NCBI GenBank assembly: GCA_021772025.1
Contig: JAETNT010000001.1
Coordinates: forward strand, 1-64,000
Length of the DNA stretch: 64,000 nucleotides
From: Enterocloster bolteae
Lineage (GTDB): Bacteria > Bacillota > Clostridia > Lachnospirales > Lachnospiraceae
Reading direction: 5' to 3'
Part shown: piece by piece, positions 49,847 through 61,664 of the stretch
Position numbering within the stretch: position 1 is the first letter of the stretch
How the letters are laid out: each line of letters opens with the position of its first letter
The notes under the pieces: generated by a model
Told to the model about the DNA's origin: nothing
The model's input: only the letters and a program-made list of their open reading frames with translations
Database searches by the model: none
Translations under genes and position numbers: made by a program

Positions 49847-50752
49847 ATGAAACGCAACAAAGGCATGATCATACTGTTTTTGACTCCGGCAGTATTGATG
49901 TTTTCTGTAATTTTCCTCTATCCCATTATCCGTACTATTATCATGAGCTTTTTCAAAATTGACGGAATCACTGACCCGGTAGCGAAATGGCAGTTTACCG
50001 GCCTGTCCAATTTTATTAAACTGGCCAATACCAGCCTGTTCCGCATTTCTATGTGGAATCTTTTCCGGATTTGGTTGATCGGCGGAATTATTGTTATGTC
50101 GCTGGCCCTGCTGTTTGCTGTAATCATCACCAGTGGAATCCGTTTCAAAAGCTTCTTCCGGGCAGTGATTTATCTGCCTAATATTGTCAGTGCAGTAGCT
50201 TTGGCTACAATGTGGCTGCAGTATGTCTACAGCCCTAAGTTCGGACTTTTAAAAACTGTGTTTACCAATCTGGGCCTTACCTCCCTAGCCAGAATACAGT
50301 GGCTGGACAACGATCACAAATTTGCAGCTCTTCTGTGCGCTTATTGTTTTGGTATGGTAGGATACCATATGCTGATATTTGCCAGCGGGATTGAGCGTAT
50401 CAGTTTAGATTATTTTGAGGCCGCCACCCTGGACGGAGCCAATAAACTTAATCAGTTCCGCTACATTACCATGCCGTTGCTAAAGGGCGTTTTTAAGACG
50501 AATATTACCATGTGGAGCGTTACCAGCGTAGGCTTTTTTGTATGGTCACAGTTATTCTCCACCGTTACGGCGGATACCCAGACCATTACCCCCATGGTTT
50601 ATATGTATATGCAGATCTTTGGCGCGGGAAACAGTATTACAGAGAGAAACTCCGGCTTAGGCGCTGCCATCGGTGTACTCCTAAGCATCTGCGTGGTGGC
50701 CGTCTTCTGGCTGTGCAACCATCTGCTGCGCGATGATGATTTAGAATTCTAA
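49847..50752 (+). CDS. Sugar ABC transporter permease (MalF-like)
   Basis: 301 residues, six membrane segments; EAA loop YFEAATLDGANKLNQFRYITMPLLKGV. RBS AAAGGGGG. Partner of the next permease 15 bases downstream and of the binding protein upstream. Confidence 0.93.
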   Translation: MKRNKGMIILFLTPAVLMFSVIFLYPIIRTIIMSFFKIDGITDPVAKWQFTGLSNFIKLANTSLFRISMWNLFRIWLIGGIIVMSLALLFAVIITSGIRFKSFFRAVIYLPNIVSAVALATMWLQYVYSPKFGLLKTVFTNLGLTSLARIQWLDNDHKFAALLCAYCFGMVGYHMLIFASGIERISLDYFEAATLDGANKLNQFRYITMPLLKGVFKTNITMWSVTSVGFFVWSQLFSTVTADTQTITPMVYMYMQIFGAGNSITERNSGLGAAIGVLLSICVVAVFWLCNHLLRDDDLEF

Positions 50753-50767
50753 AAGGAGGGGAGACCT

Positions 50768-51643
50768 ATGGCAAAAATAAAAAAATATCGTGAGCCAATC
50801 AATTGGAGAAAAGAGCTGCGCCTTGCTCCGGGCTATTTAATTCTGCTCCTTTGGATTTCCTTTACCTTTGCTCTGCTGGGATGGGTGCTGCTGGCCAGCT
50901 TTTCTACCACCAAGGAGATTTTCTCCAGTAAGCTTCTGGCATCAGGAATCCATTTTGAGAACTATGTAAAAGCATGGATAAATTCCGATGTGGCCGGGAT
51001 CTTCAGAAATTCTCTCATATATTCCGTTATTTCCTGTGCGCTGCTGATTATTATCTGTGCTCCGGCGGCTTATGTTCTGGCCCGCTTTGTATTCCCGGGC
51101 AACAAGATGATTCAGACCGGATTTGTGTCTGCTATGGGCGTCCCTGTGGTTATGATTGTGCTTCCTCTTTTTGGAATCGTAGCTAATATGGGCATATTGA
51201 ATCATGTGCTAAGCAATGGAATCTTGCTGATTTTTTTATACATCGGCATCAATGTCCCGTATACAACCATATTCCTCATGACCTTCTTCAGCAACCTGTC
51301 CCGGGCCTTTGAGGAAGCTGCGGCTATTGACGGCTGTCCGCCTACCAAAACATTCTGGCTGATTATGCTTCCTATGGCCCAGCCGGGAATTATCACCGTG
51401 ACTATATTTAACTTTATTAACATCTGGAACGAATACTTTATCTCACTAATTTTTGCCAATTCCGACAAGCTGCGGCCCATTGCCGTAGGATTGTATTCCA
51501 TGATTAACTCTATGAAATACACGGGAGACTGGGCCGGTATGTTTGCGGCGGTGGTAATTGTATTTCTGCCTACGTTTATCCTGTATATTTTCCTGTCAGA
51601 AAAGATCATTGCAGGTGTTACCGGCGGCGGAGTAAAGGGTTAA
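50768..51643 (+). CDS. Sugar ABC transporter permease (MalG-like)
   Basis: 291 residues, six membrane segments; EAA loop FEEAAAIDGCPPTKTFWLIMLPMAQPGI, ending IIAGVTGGGVKG as usual. RBS AAAAGGAGGGG. Closes the third ATPase-less CUT1 transporter of the window. Confidence 0.93.
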   Translation: MAKIKKYREPINWRKELRLAPGYLILLLWISFTFALLGWVLLASFSTTKEIFSSKLLASGIHFENYVKAWINSDVAGIFRNSLIYSVISCALLIIICAPAAYVLARFVFPGNKMIQTGFVSAMGVPVVMIVLPLFGIVANMGILNHVLSNGILLIFLYIGINVPYTTIFLMTFFSNLSRAFEEAAAIDGCPPTKTFWLIMLPMAQPGIITVTIFNFINIWNEYFISLIFANSDKLRPIAVGLYSMINSMKYTGDWAGMFAAVVIVFLPTFILYIFLSEKIIAGVTGGGVKG

Positions 51644-51735
51644 AAATTCATTTGGAGAACATTACCGGGTTAGACTCCGACAGGGGCCTAACCTGAATTT
51701 GTGTAAAAAACCCTTAAAAAATTTTTTTCGTATAA

Positions 51736-51764
51736 TAGACAAAGGCTGATTTATTGGTTATAAT
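51736..51764 (+). promoter_or_regulatory. Candidate promoter of the ATP synthase operon
   Basis: TAGACA (51736-51741), 17-base spacer, TATAAT (51759-51764), about 40 bases upstream of the first gene. A second TATAAT at 51731 lacks a fitting -35. Confidence 0.65.
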
Positions 51765-51806
51765 GTATCTTATACGTGTGCAAAAATATGAAAGGAGACC
51801 GGTGAA

Positions 51807-52202
51807 ATGATGCGGCATCAGAAAAGTGTGTTCCGAAGCCTTGCTATGGTAACACAATTAGGGCTCAGCGTTATGACACCTGTCTTTTTGTGTGTTTTTG
51901 CTGGGTATTATGTTGATACCCGTTATGGAACCAGCCTGATCCTCCCGCTGCTTATACTGGGAGTTCTCTCTGGGGGCAGGTGCGGCTACGTGATGGCGAG
52001 AAACACTTTTCTGGTCAACGAGAAGCAGGAAGCTATAGAGGACCGGGAGCGGGCTGCCCAAAAGGCGAAAAACGGCCCGGTTTACCGGGAAGTCAGCCGT
52101 CCCAAGACACCCAGCCGCATTACCGGAAGAGGAAGCGGTGCGCTCCAAAGCTTCTCAGAGAGCAGCAGAGAGGCAGACAAGGTAAAGGAGGAGTCGGATT
52201 GA
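51807..52202 (+). CDS. AtpZ/AtpI family protein
   Basis: 131 residues. Two membrane hairpin helices (~12-33 and ~43-63) with GYYVDTRYGTSLILPLLILGVLSGG, typical of the AtpZ (F0F1-ATPase gene 1) family, then a charged, disordered C-terminal tail. AtpZ/AtpI help assemble the c ring or supply Mg2+. First gene of the atp operon; AAAGGAG upstream. Confidence 0.82.
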   Translation: MMRHQKSVFRSLAMVTQLGLSVMTPVFLCVFAGYYVDTRYGTSLILPLLILGVLSGGRCGYVMARNTFLVNEKQEAIEDRERAAQKAKNGPVYREVSRPKTPSRITGRGSGALQSFSESSREADKVKEESD

Positions 52203-52642
52203 CAAAAGATACAAAAAATCTAATCCTGGAAATGTCTGCAGGGATTGCGCTTCATAATGCGGTATTAGGAATTCTGGCGGTTATCGTCTGCTCTGCAGGA
52301 GATCAGGAGATGATGCCCATATTCTTGGGCCTGCTGGCAGGCGCCGTTTCCGCAGTACTGATGCTGATTCATATGGCTGTCATTACAGAGAGAGCCATGG
52401 ACTGCGGGGATGAGGGATACGCCAATAAAACCACAATGGCACATGCCATAGGCCGGAAAGCAGTCTATATTGCCGTGCTGGCAGTAGTATTGTTCCGGTT
52501 GCATCAGGTCAATCCCCTGGCAATGGTGGTAGGCACAATGGGACTAAAAACCGGTGCATACCTTCAGCCCATTGTTCACCGTTTAGGCGGTTGGCGCTTG
52601 TACGGATCGGAGGAAGGGGGACTGGATCAGAGCAGCATTTAA
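52199..52642 (+). CDS. atpI: ATP synthase subunit I (AtpI-like)
   Basis: 147 residues, four hydrophobic segments, matching the ATP-synthase I protein family. TTG start at 52199 overlaps the previous stop by four bases, with AAGGAGG seven bases upstream; no ATG or GTG fits. Placed just before atpB, the usual site of atpI. Probably a chaperone for c-ring assembly. Confidence 0.75.
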   Translation: MTKDTKNLILEMSAGIALHNAVLGILAVIVCSAGDQEMMPIFLGLLAGAVSAVLMLIHMAVITERAMDCGDEGYANKTTMAHAIGRKAVYIAVLAVVLFRLHQVNPLAMVVGTMGLKTGAYLQPIVHRLGGWRLYGSEEGGLDQSSI

Positions 52643-52675
52643 TTTTTAGAAAACTTAAGAAAGGAGGACCTGTGT

Positions 52676-53386
52676 ATGGGAAGTATGGGAATGCTGGTTG
52701 CAAGAGAACCGGATTTCATGATTCACGGTGTGCTCAAATACGAGCTGTTTGGTCAGGAATTCTGGCTGACCACCACCACCGTTTCTATGACCATTGTGTC
52801 GCTTTTAATACTGGCCCTGGCCTTTGCGGCAAACCGGACCATGAAAAGGGCCACCGACGTCCCCGGAATGTTCCAGAATGTGCTGGAGCTGGCTACAGAG
52901 ATGTTAGACAAGATGGCAGTAGGAATCCTAAACGGGAATGCATACAAATTCGCCAACTATATAGGCACGATTTTTGCTTTTATCTTGCTTAATAACTTAA
53001 GCGGTCTGCTGGGACTTCGAGCCGCTACCGCGGATTACGGCGTTACCTTTCTGCTGGGAATGGTTACCTTTTTCATTGTCCAGTATCAGGGGATCAAAAA
53101 CCGCCGGCTTCGCCACTTTACCAGCTTGTTTGAACCGACACCGGTATTGTTTCCGATTAACATAATCGGAGAGCTGGCCAATCCAATCTCCATCTCGCTC
53201 CGTTTGTTTGCGAACCTGCTTTCCGGAGTTATCATTATGGGATTGTGGTACGGCATGATGCCGCTTCTTACCAATATCGGTATCCCGGCGGCGCTGCACG
53301 TATACTGTGATGTATTTTCAGGCTGTATCCAGACATATGTATTCTGTATGCTGACCATGGTTTACATCAATGACAAAATGGAATAA
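52676..53386 (+). CDS. atpB: ATP synthase F0 subunit a
   Basis: 236 residues, five to six membrane helices. The essential Arg lies in ANPISISLRLFANLLSG. It forms the ion half-channels next to the c ring. ATG at 52676 follows AAAGGAGG. Order atpB-E-F-H-A-G-D-C is standard. Confidence 0.95.
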   Translation: MGSMGMLVAREPDFMIHGVLKYELFGQEFWLTTTTVSMTIVSLLILALAFAANRTMKRATDVPGMFQNVLELATEMLDKMAVGILNGNAYKFANYIGTIFAFILLNNLSGLLGLRAATADYGVTFLLGMVTFFIVQYQGIKNRRLRHFTSLFEPTPVLFPINIIGELANPISISLRLFANLLSGVIIMGLWYGMMPLLTNIGIPAALHVYCDVFSGCIQTYVFCMLTMVYINDKME

Positions 53387-53683
<297 letters not shown>

Positions 53684-53735
53684 TTATCCGAAAAACGGAC
53701 GATTATGAGATAATAGCACAAGAGGAGGCGAGATT

Positions 53736-54251
53736 TTGGATCGGTTAATTGGATTTGACCCCCAGTTGCTGCATGACGCAGTGCTTACTGGAATTAATAT
53801 CTTTATCCTGTTCTTTGCATTATCCTACCTGCTGTTTAACCCGGCCAGGGATTTCCTGGAGAAGCGCCGCAAAAAGATTGCGGATGAGCTTGATCAGGCT
53901 GCTCAGGATCAGAAGAGCGCAGCAGAAATGAAGGCAGAGTATGAAGCGAAGCTGAAGGCTGTAGACAAGGAGGCAGACGCCATCCTGGAAGAGGCCAGAA
54001 GAAAGGCAAAACGCCGCGAGGCTGAGATTATTGACGAGGCTAAAGCGGAAGCTGCCAGAATCGTTGAGCGGGCCGGCAAAGAAATTGAGCTGGAGAGAAA
54101 GAAAGCGCTTGACGAGATGAAGCAGGAGGTTGTCTCCATTGCTTCTTTAATGGCGGGCAAGGTAGTTGCCGCTTCGATTGATACCAAGGTGCAGGATGCA
54201 TTGATTGACGAGACGCTGAAGGAGATGGGTGAGCATACATGGCAAAGCTGA
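53736..54251 (+). CDS. atpF: ATP synthase F0 subunit b
   Basis: 171 residues. One membrane helix (~12-30), then a long charged coiled coil rich in Lys/Glu/Ala, the peripheral stalk. TTG start at 53736, seven bases after GAGGAGG. The 3' end overlaps atpH by 13 bases. Confidence 0.94.
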   Translation: MDRLIGFDPQLLHDAVLTGINIFILFFALSYLLFNPARDFLEKRRKKIADELDQAAQDQKSAAEMKAEYEAKLKAVDKEADAILEEARRKAKRREAEIIDEAKAEAARIVERAGKEIELERKKALDEMKQEVVSIASLMAGKVVAASIDTKVQDALIDETLKEMGEHTWQS

Positions 54252-54787
54252 TATCAAAAGTGTATGGCGATGCATTGTTTGAGGCAGCCATGGACAAGAA
54301 GGATTTGGAGGCTGTCTATGAGGAAGCCCGGGCCTTAAGCGGCATTTTCCGGGAAAATCCGGAGCTTATGGATGCGCTGAATCATCCCCAGATTGTAAAG
54401 GAAGAGAAGATTTCCGTCATGGAGAAGATTTTCCTGGGGAAAGTCTCGGATGAGATGATGGGCTTCTTGACAATCATTGTTGACAAAGGCAGGCAGAGAG
54501 AGATCCCGGCGATTTTCGACTATTTTATTCAGGCAGTCCGGGAATATAAAAAGATTGGAACGGCTTCCGTTACCAGTGCGGTAGATCTGCGGGATGAGCA
54601 GAAGGCCGCGGTAAAGGCAAAGCTTTTAGAAACTACTCCTTATGTAGAGTTTGAAATGGATTATGCAGTGGACCCGGCTTTGATCGGCGGTATGGTAATA
54701 CGCATCGGTGACCGGGTGGTGGACAGCAGCGTAAAAACCCAGCTCTATGAGCTGAAAAAGCAGCTTTTAACAGTCCAACTGGCCTAG
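54239..54787 (+). CDS. atpH: ATP synthase F1 subunit delta
   Basis: 182 residues. OSCP/delta family: N-terminal helical bundle (SKVYGDALFEAAMDKKDLEAVYEEAR) and C-terminal VDPALIGGMVIRIGDRVVDSSVKTQL, the hallmark motif. Links the stalk to the alpha/beta head. Overlaps atpF, so it is translationally coupled. Confidence 0.95.
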   Translation: MAKLISKVYGDALFEAAMDKKDLEAVYEEARALSGIFRENPELMDALNHPQIVKEEKISVMEKIFLGKVSDEMMGFLTIIVDKGRQREIPAIFDYFIQAVREYKKIGTASVTSAVDLRDEQKAAVKAKLLETTPYVEFEMDYAVDPALIGGMVIRIGDRVVDSSVKTQLYELKKQLLTVQLA

Positions 54788-56338
<1,551 letters not shown>

Positions 56339-56357
56339 AATAGGCAGGTGACAAATC

Positions 56358-57212
56358 ATGGCATCCATGAGAGACATTAAGCGCAGGCGCGCCAGTATCC
56401 AGAGCACCCAGCAGATCACCAAGGCCATGAAGTTGGTTTCCACCGTTAAGCTGCAGAAGTCCAGAACCAAGGCAGAGGCATCTAAGCCCTATTCGGAGAT
56501 GATGTATACTACGATTGGTTCTATGCTTCGTAAATCCGGCACCATTGACCATAAGTATCTTCGCCCCGGGCAGTCTAAGAAAAAAGCAGTTATTGCCATA
56601 ACCTCAAACCGGGGTTTGGCAGGCGGCTATAACAACAGCATTGTAAAGCTGCTTGCAGGGAGCGATGAAACTCCTGTAGAAGACACTTATATCTATGCCA
56701 TCGGCCGCAAAGGCCGTGACGGATTGATGCGTAAAGGCTATAAGATCCAGAGAGACTACTCCGATGTAATTAATGAACCTATGTACCGGGATGCGGCGGA
56801 TTTGACTCTGGAACTTTTGGACGAGTTTGCCAGAGGAGAGATCGGTGAGATTTATCTGGCGTACACTTCCTTTAAGAATACGGTAGTTCATATCCCCAAG
56901 CTTATTAAGCTTCTTCCGGTGGAAATGGATCTATCCAAAGAGGAAACCAATACGCTGCTTATGAACTATGAGCCTAATGAGGACGAGGTATTAAATGCCA
57001 TCATCCCCAAATATATGAGCAGCCTCATTTACGGAGCTCTTCTTGAGGCAGTAGCCAGTGAGAACGGCGCACGTATGACAGCCATGGATTCGGCGACCAG
57101 TAACGCGGAGGAAATGATCGATTCTTTAAGCCTGCAGTACAACCGTGCTAGACAGGACTCCATTACTCAGGAGCTGACAGAGATCATTGCCGGCGCAAAT
57201 GCGATTTCGTAA
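56358..57212 (+). CDS. atpG: ATP synthase F1 subunit gamma
   Basis: 284 residues. N-terminal coiled coil MRDIKRRRASIQSTQQITKAMKLVSTVKLQK and C-terminal ASENGARMTAMDSATSNAEEMIDSLSLQYNRARQDSITQELTEI, the rotating shaft. RBS GGCAGGTGA. Followed by a TTCG-loop hairpin before atpD. Confidence 0.95.
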   Translation: MASMRDIKRRRASIQSTQQITKAMKLVSTVKLQKSRTKAEASKPYSEMMYTTIGSMLRKSGTIDHKYLRPGQSKKKAVIAITSNRGLAGGYNNSIVKLLAGSDETPVEDTYIYAIGRKGRDGLMRKGYKIQRDYSDVINEPMYRDAADLTLELLDEFARGEIGEIYLAYTSFKNTVVHIPKLIKLLPVEMDLSKEETNTLLMNYEPNEDEVLNAIIPKYMSSLIYGALLEAVASENGARMTAMDSATSNAEEMIDSLSLQYNRARQDSITQELTEIIAGANAIS

Positions 57213-57221
57213 CATTTTAAG

Positions 57222-57235
57222 TCTGCTTCGGCAGA
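57222..57235 (+). other. TTCG-tetraloop hairpin between atpG and atpD
   Basis: TCTGC-TTCG-GCAGA, flanked on both sides by the direct repeat CATTTTAAGT. The C(UUCG)G loop is very stable in RNA; possible mRNA processing or stability element. Confidence 0.5.
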
Positions 57236-57252
57236 TATTATTACCATTTTAA

Positions 57253-58659
<1,407 letters not shown>

Positions 58660-58670
58660 GAGGGCTGATT

Positions 58671-59069
58671 ATGGCAGAGGTATTCCGTTTGCAGATTATC
58701 ACCCCGGATCAGAGATTTTATGAAGGGGAGGCTTCCATGGTGGAGCTGACTACCACAGAAGGAGATATTGGTATCTACAAAGGCCACATCCCCTTAACGG
58801 CCATTGTGTCCCCGGGCGTCCTCCATATTCATGAAGAAGGCCAGGTTCGTGAAGCGGCATTAATGTCCGGTTTTATTGAGGTACTCCCTGACCAGGTGGT
58901 TATTATGGCAGAAGTTGTGGAGTGGCCTGAAGAAATTGATGTAAAGCGCGCTGAGGAAGCGCGCATCCGCGCCGAGAGGCGGCTTAAAAGCCACAGTGCT
59001 GAGGTCGATGTGGTCCGCGCCGAGCTGGCTCTTAAGAGAGCGCTGGTGCGCTTGGAAATGCGAAAATAA
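58671..59069 (+). CDS. atpC: ATP synthase F1 subunit epsilon
   Basis: 132 residues. N-terminal beta sandwich (ITPDQRFYEGEASMVELTTTEGDIGIYKGHIPLTAI) and C-terminal helical hairpin. Inhibits ATP hydrolysis and couples rotation. Last gene of the operon, followed by a terminator. Confidence 0.95.
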   Translation: MAEVFRLQIITPDQRFYEGEASMVELTTTEGDIGIYKGHIPLTAIVSPGVLHIHEEGQVREAALMSGFIEVLPDQVVIMAEVVEWPEEIDVKRAEEARIRAERRLKSHSAEVDVVRAELALKRALVRLEMRK

Positions 59070-59084
59070 AAAATGCATTGAGAG

Positions 59085-59120
59085 AATACCGGCGTGGTAA
59101 AACACGCCGGTATTTTGCCC
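59085..59120 (+). terminator. Terminator of the ATP synthase operon
   Basis: AATACCGGCGTG pairs exactly with CACGCCGGTATT around six bases, followed by TTGCCC. Confidence 0.82.
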
Positions 59121-59175
59121 TACCAAGAATTAGATCTTGTGAGACCTACTTTAATTATGGAGGAAAGAAACAGCC

Positions 59176-60300
59176 ATGAAAAAGAAGATTTTAATTACCG
59201 CAGCGGCAATGATGCTTTCCCTGGGAATCAGCGGTACAGCGTCAGCTGCAGGATGGCGGCAAAATGAGACGGGCCGGTGGTACGAGAACGACGACAAAAC
59301 CTATCCGGTAAACACCTGGCTTCAAGATCCGGCGGACGGTCGGTGGTATCATTTTGATATAAATGGATATATGCAGACCGGCTGGATTCAGGATGAGGGC
59401 AAACATTATTACCTGGATATAGTTTCCGGTGCTATGTGGGCGGGCACAACGACTCCAGACGGCTACCAGGTGGACGCTTCCGGCGCATGGATTCAGGAAG
59501 CCGGACAGGGAACCGAAGCGGGGAAAAAGAAATCCGGGTGGCAGGAGGACAATGTTGGCAGATGGTATCAAAATTCTGACGGTTCCTATGTAAAAAACTG
59601 TTGGAGGGAGATTAATGGCAGCCGTTATTATTTTGACGAATCCGGATATGTAACCGTAGGTTTTGCAGAAATTAATGGAAAAGAATATTATTTCAGCAAT
59701 AAAGGTGTTTTGCAGACCAAAAACTTTACCATTGACGGAGAGGTTTATATTGTAAACTCTCAGGGTGTGATTTTAGATGCAGTAGATGAGTGGGACTATG
59801 AAAGCAGTCAGTACACCTACAAATCCGGCAGCAATAAAACGACTGACAGCAGTAATAAAAATAACAATAGTACTGTCACAGACTCTCAGAGGGAAAATTC
59901 TTCTGTAACGGGAGACGGGCATAACCGGGAATATGCAGAAGCGGTCATTGAACTGGTAAATAAAGAACGGGAAAAGAACGGCCTGAACCCTTTAGAAATG
60001 AATGAAACCTTGATGGGATGCTGCGAAATTCGTGCCGAGGAACTGGTAGAGAAATTTTCCCACACCAGACCGGACGGAAGCTCCTGCTATACGGTAGCAG
60101 AGGGTGAATACAGTTATAGCGCTATGGGAGAGAACATTGCAGAAGGCTACACCAGCCCGGAACATGTTATGAATGGCTGGATGAATTCTTTCGGACATAG
60201 AGCCAACATTCTGAAAGAAGAATATGAGGAGATTGGTGTGGGCTGTTATATCCATAACGGCAGAAAATATTGGGTACAGCTGTTCGGATCACAGAGATAA
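59176..60300 (+). CDS. Secreted wall protein with choline-binding-type repeats and CAP domain
   Basis: 374 residues. Signal peptide ~1-24 ending TASA. Residues ~25-200 hold cell-wall-binding repeats (GRWYENDDKTYPVNTW, GRWYHFDINGYMQTGW, SRYYFDESGYVTVGF). A Ser/Thr/Asn-rich linker ~215-245 leads to a CAP/SCP-like domain ~250-374 (VIELVNKEREKNGLNPL; FSHTRPDGSS; GENIAEGY; WMNSFGHRANIL) with the usual His/Glu cavity residues. Related to SafA/YkwD-like spore or surface proteins; role unknown. RBS GGAGGAAAG. Confidence 0.9.
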   Translation: MKKKILITAAAMMLSLGISGTASAAGWRQNETGRWYENDDKTYPVNTWLQDPADGRWYHFDINGYMQTGWIQDEGKHYYLDIVSGAMWAGTTTPDGYQVDASGAWIQEAGQGTEAGKKKSGWQEDNVGRWYQNSDGSYVKNCWREINGSRYYFDESGYVTVGFAEINGKEYYFSNKGVLQTKNFTIDGEVYIVNSQGVILDAVDEWDYESSQYTYKSGSNKTTDSSNKNNNSTVTDSQRENSSVTGDGHNREYAEAVIELVNKEREKNGLNPLEMNETLMGCCEIRAEELVEKFSHTRPDGSSCYTVAEGEYSYSAMGENIAEGYTSPEHVMNGWMNSFGHRANILKEEYEEIGVGCYIHNGRKYWVQLFGSQR

Positions 60301-60311
60301 AAGAATAAAAG

Positions 60312-60367
60312 GGATGCTGCAAAATGAAATAAAGCCAGTAGTTTCATTTTGCAGCATCCTCTTTTTA
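60312..60367 (+). terminator. Terminator of the CAP-domain protein gene
   Basis: Perfect 18-base stem (GGATGCTGCAAAATGAAA with its complement), 12-base loop, then TCTTTTT. The stem resembles that of the terminator at 25228-25278. Confidence 0.92.
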
Positions 60368-60405
60368 TTACTATAAACTTCCCTATGGCAGATTTCATAG
60401 GAGTA

Positions 60406-60414
60406 TGGTATAAT
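60406..60414 (+). promoter_or_regulatory. Extended -10 promoter for the nucleotidyltransferase gene
   Basis: TGGTATAAT (extended -10, TGN before TATAAT). No good -35, as tolerated by extended -10 promoters. Confidence 0.55.
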
Positions 60415-60504
60415 GTGAGCACTTGAACTTAAAGAGAAGCCTGAGGACAGAAAGGAAATAATTGGCATCTTTTGGGAGATGGCAGGAAACCAAGGAGGAA
60501 CTAG

Positions 60505-61425
60505 ATGAAAACAACGCTGGTAATTATGGCGGCCGGTATTGGAAGCCGGTTTGAGGGCGGCATTAAACAGCTTGAGCCTGTGGGACCGGGGGGAGAGATT
60601 ATCATGGACTATTCCATCCATGACGCACTGGAAGCTGGCTTTGAAAAGGTGGTATTCATTATTCGAAAGGATTTGGAAAAGGATTTTAAGGAGGTAATCG
60701 GCAACCGCATTGCAAGGATTGCAGAAGTAGCTTATGCATATCAGGAGCTGACCGGCCTGCCGGAAGGTTTTGCCTTACCCAAAGGCCGTACCAAGCCATG
60801 GGGCACAGGACAGGCAGTATTAAGCATTAAGGGGTTGGTAGACGGGCCGTTTGCAGTTATTAATTCCGATGACTATTATGGAAAAGAATGTTTTAAAAAT
60901 ATGCACCATTATATGACGGAAGAGATGGATACGGAGAGAAAGATTTACGATATTTGCATGAGCGGTTTTATTCTTGCCAATACCTTAAGTGAAAATGGCA
61001 CAGTAACCCGGGGAGTATGTAAGGCCAACCCGGACGGCACTTTAAAAGAAGTTGCGGAAACCTACCAGATTCGTATGACTCCGAAAGGGCTGGAGGGTAC
61101 AGATGAAAACGGCGTTAGGATAGCATTGGATGCCTTTCAGCCGGTATCCATGAATATGTGGGGGCTTCCGGCATCTTTTCTGAACGAACTGGAACGGGGG
61201 TTTCCGGAATTTTTGGCATCTGTGCCGGAAGGAGATATAAAAAAAGAATATCTGCTTCCAAGGATTATTGATAAACTAATAAAGTCCGGACAGGCTACAG
61301 TGAAAATTTTAAATACTCCTGACAAGTGGTTTGGGATCACTTATAAGGAGGATAAAGAACAGGTAGTAAATGCTATTCATGGGCTGATAGAAGCAGGAGC
61401 ATATAAAGAAAAATTATTTTCATAG
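60505..61425 (+). CDS. Sugar nucleotidyltransferase family protein
   Basis: 306 residues. N-terminal NTP-transferase motif VIMAAGIGSRFEGGIKQLEPVGPGGEIIMDYSI, and NSDDYYG for the metal-binding Asp pair. Belongs to the NTP_transferase superfamily seen in glucose-1-phosphate nucleotidyltransferases; the long insertions fit a clostridial subgroup without a fixed substrate. RBS AAGGAGG. Probably makes an activated sugar or similar cytoplasmic precursor. Confidence 0.87.
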   Translation: MKTTLVIMAAGIGSRFEGGIKQLEPVGPGGEIIMDYSIHDALEAGFEKVVFIIRKDLEKDFKEVIGNRIARIAEVAYAYQELTGLPEGFALPKGRTKPWGTGQAVLSIKGLVDGPFAVINSDDYYGKECFKNMHHYMTEEMDTERKIYDICMSGFILANTLSENGTVTRGVCKANPDGTLKEVAETYQIRMTPKGLEGTDENGVRIALDAFQPVSMNMWGLPASFLNELERGFPEFLASVPEGDIKKEYLLPRIIDKLIKSGQATVKILNTPDKWFGITYKEDKEQVVNAIHGLIEAGAYKEKLFS

Positions 61426-61440
61426 GCACGGCTAAAGAGG

Positions 61441-61521
61441 GAAGATAGGAGGTTAGCCAAGCCTGTCTTCTGCTTAGACATGAGGAGACCCCGGCTGATA
61501 CAAAATGTATACAACCGGGGT
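61441..61521 (+). terminator. Pair of hairpins after the nucleotidyltransferase gene
   Basis: GAAGATAGG...CCTGTCTTC (61441-61470) and ACCCCGG...CCGGGGT with inner ATACA/TGTAT (61488-61521). Neither has a clear T-run, so termination is likely but not certain. Confidence 0.5.
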
Positions 61522-61664
61522 AATTATGAAAAATCTATGTGCAATTTAACGAATAAATCGTATAAGCGTATTTGATTTCTATACATTTAGTATAAAAAAC
61601 AAATGTGAATAAATTATGAACTGCATGTAAATAGATTATGAAAATATAAAGGAGGATGAAAAGC

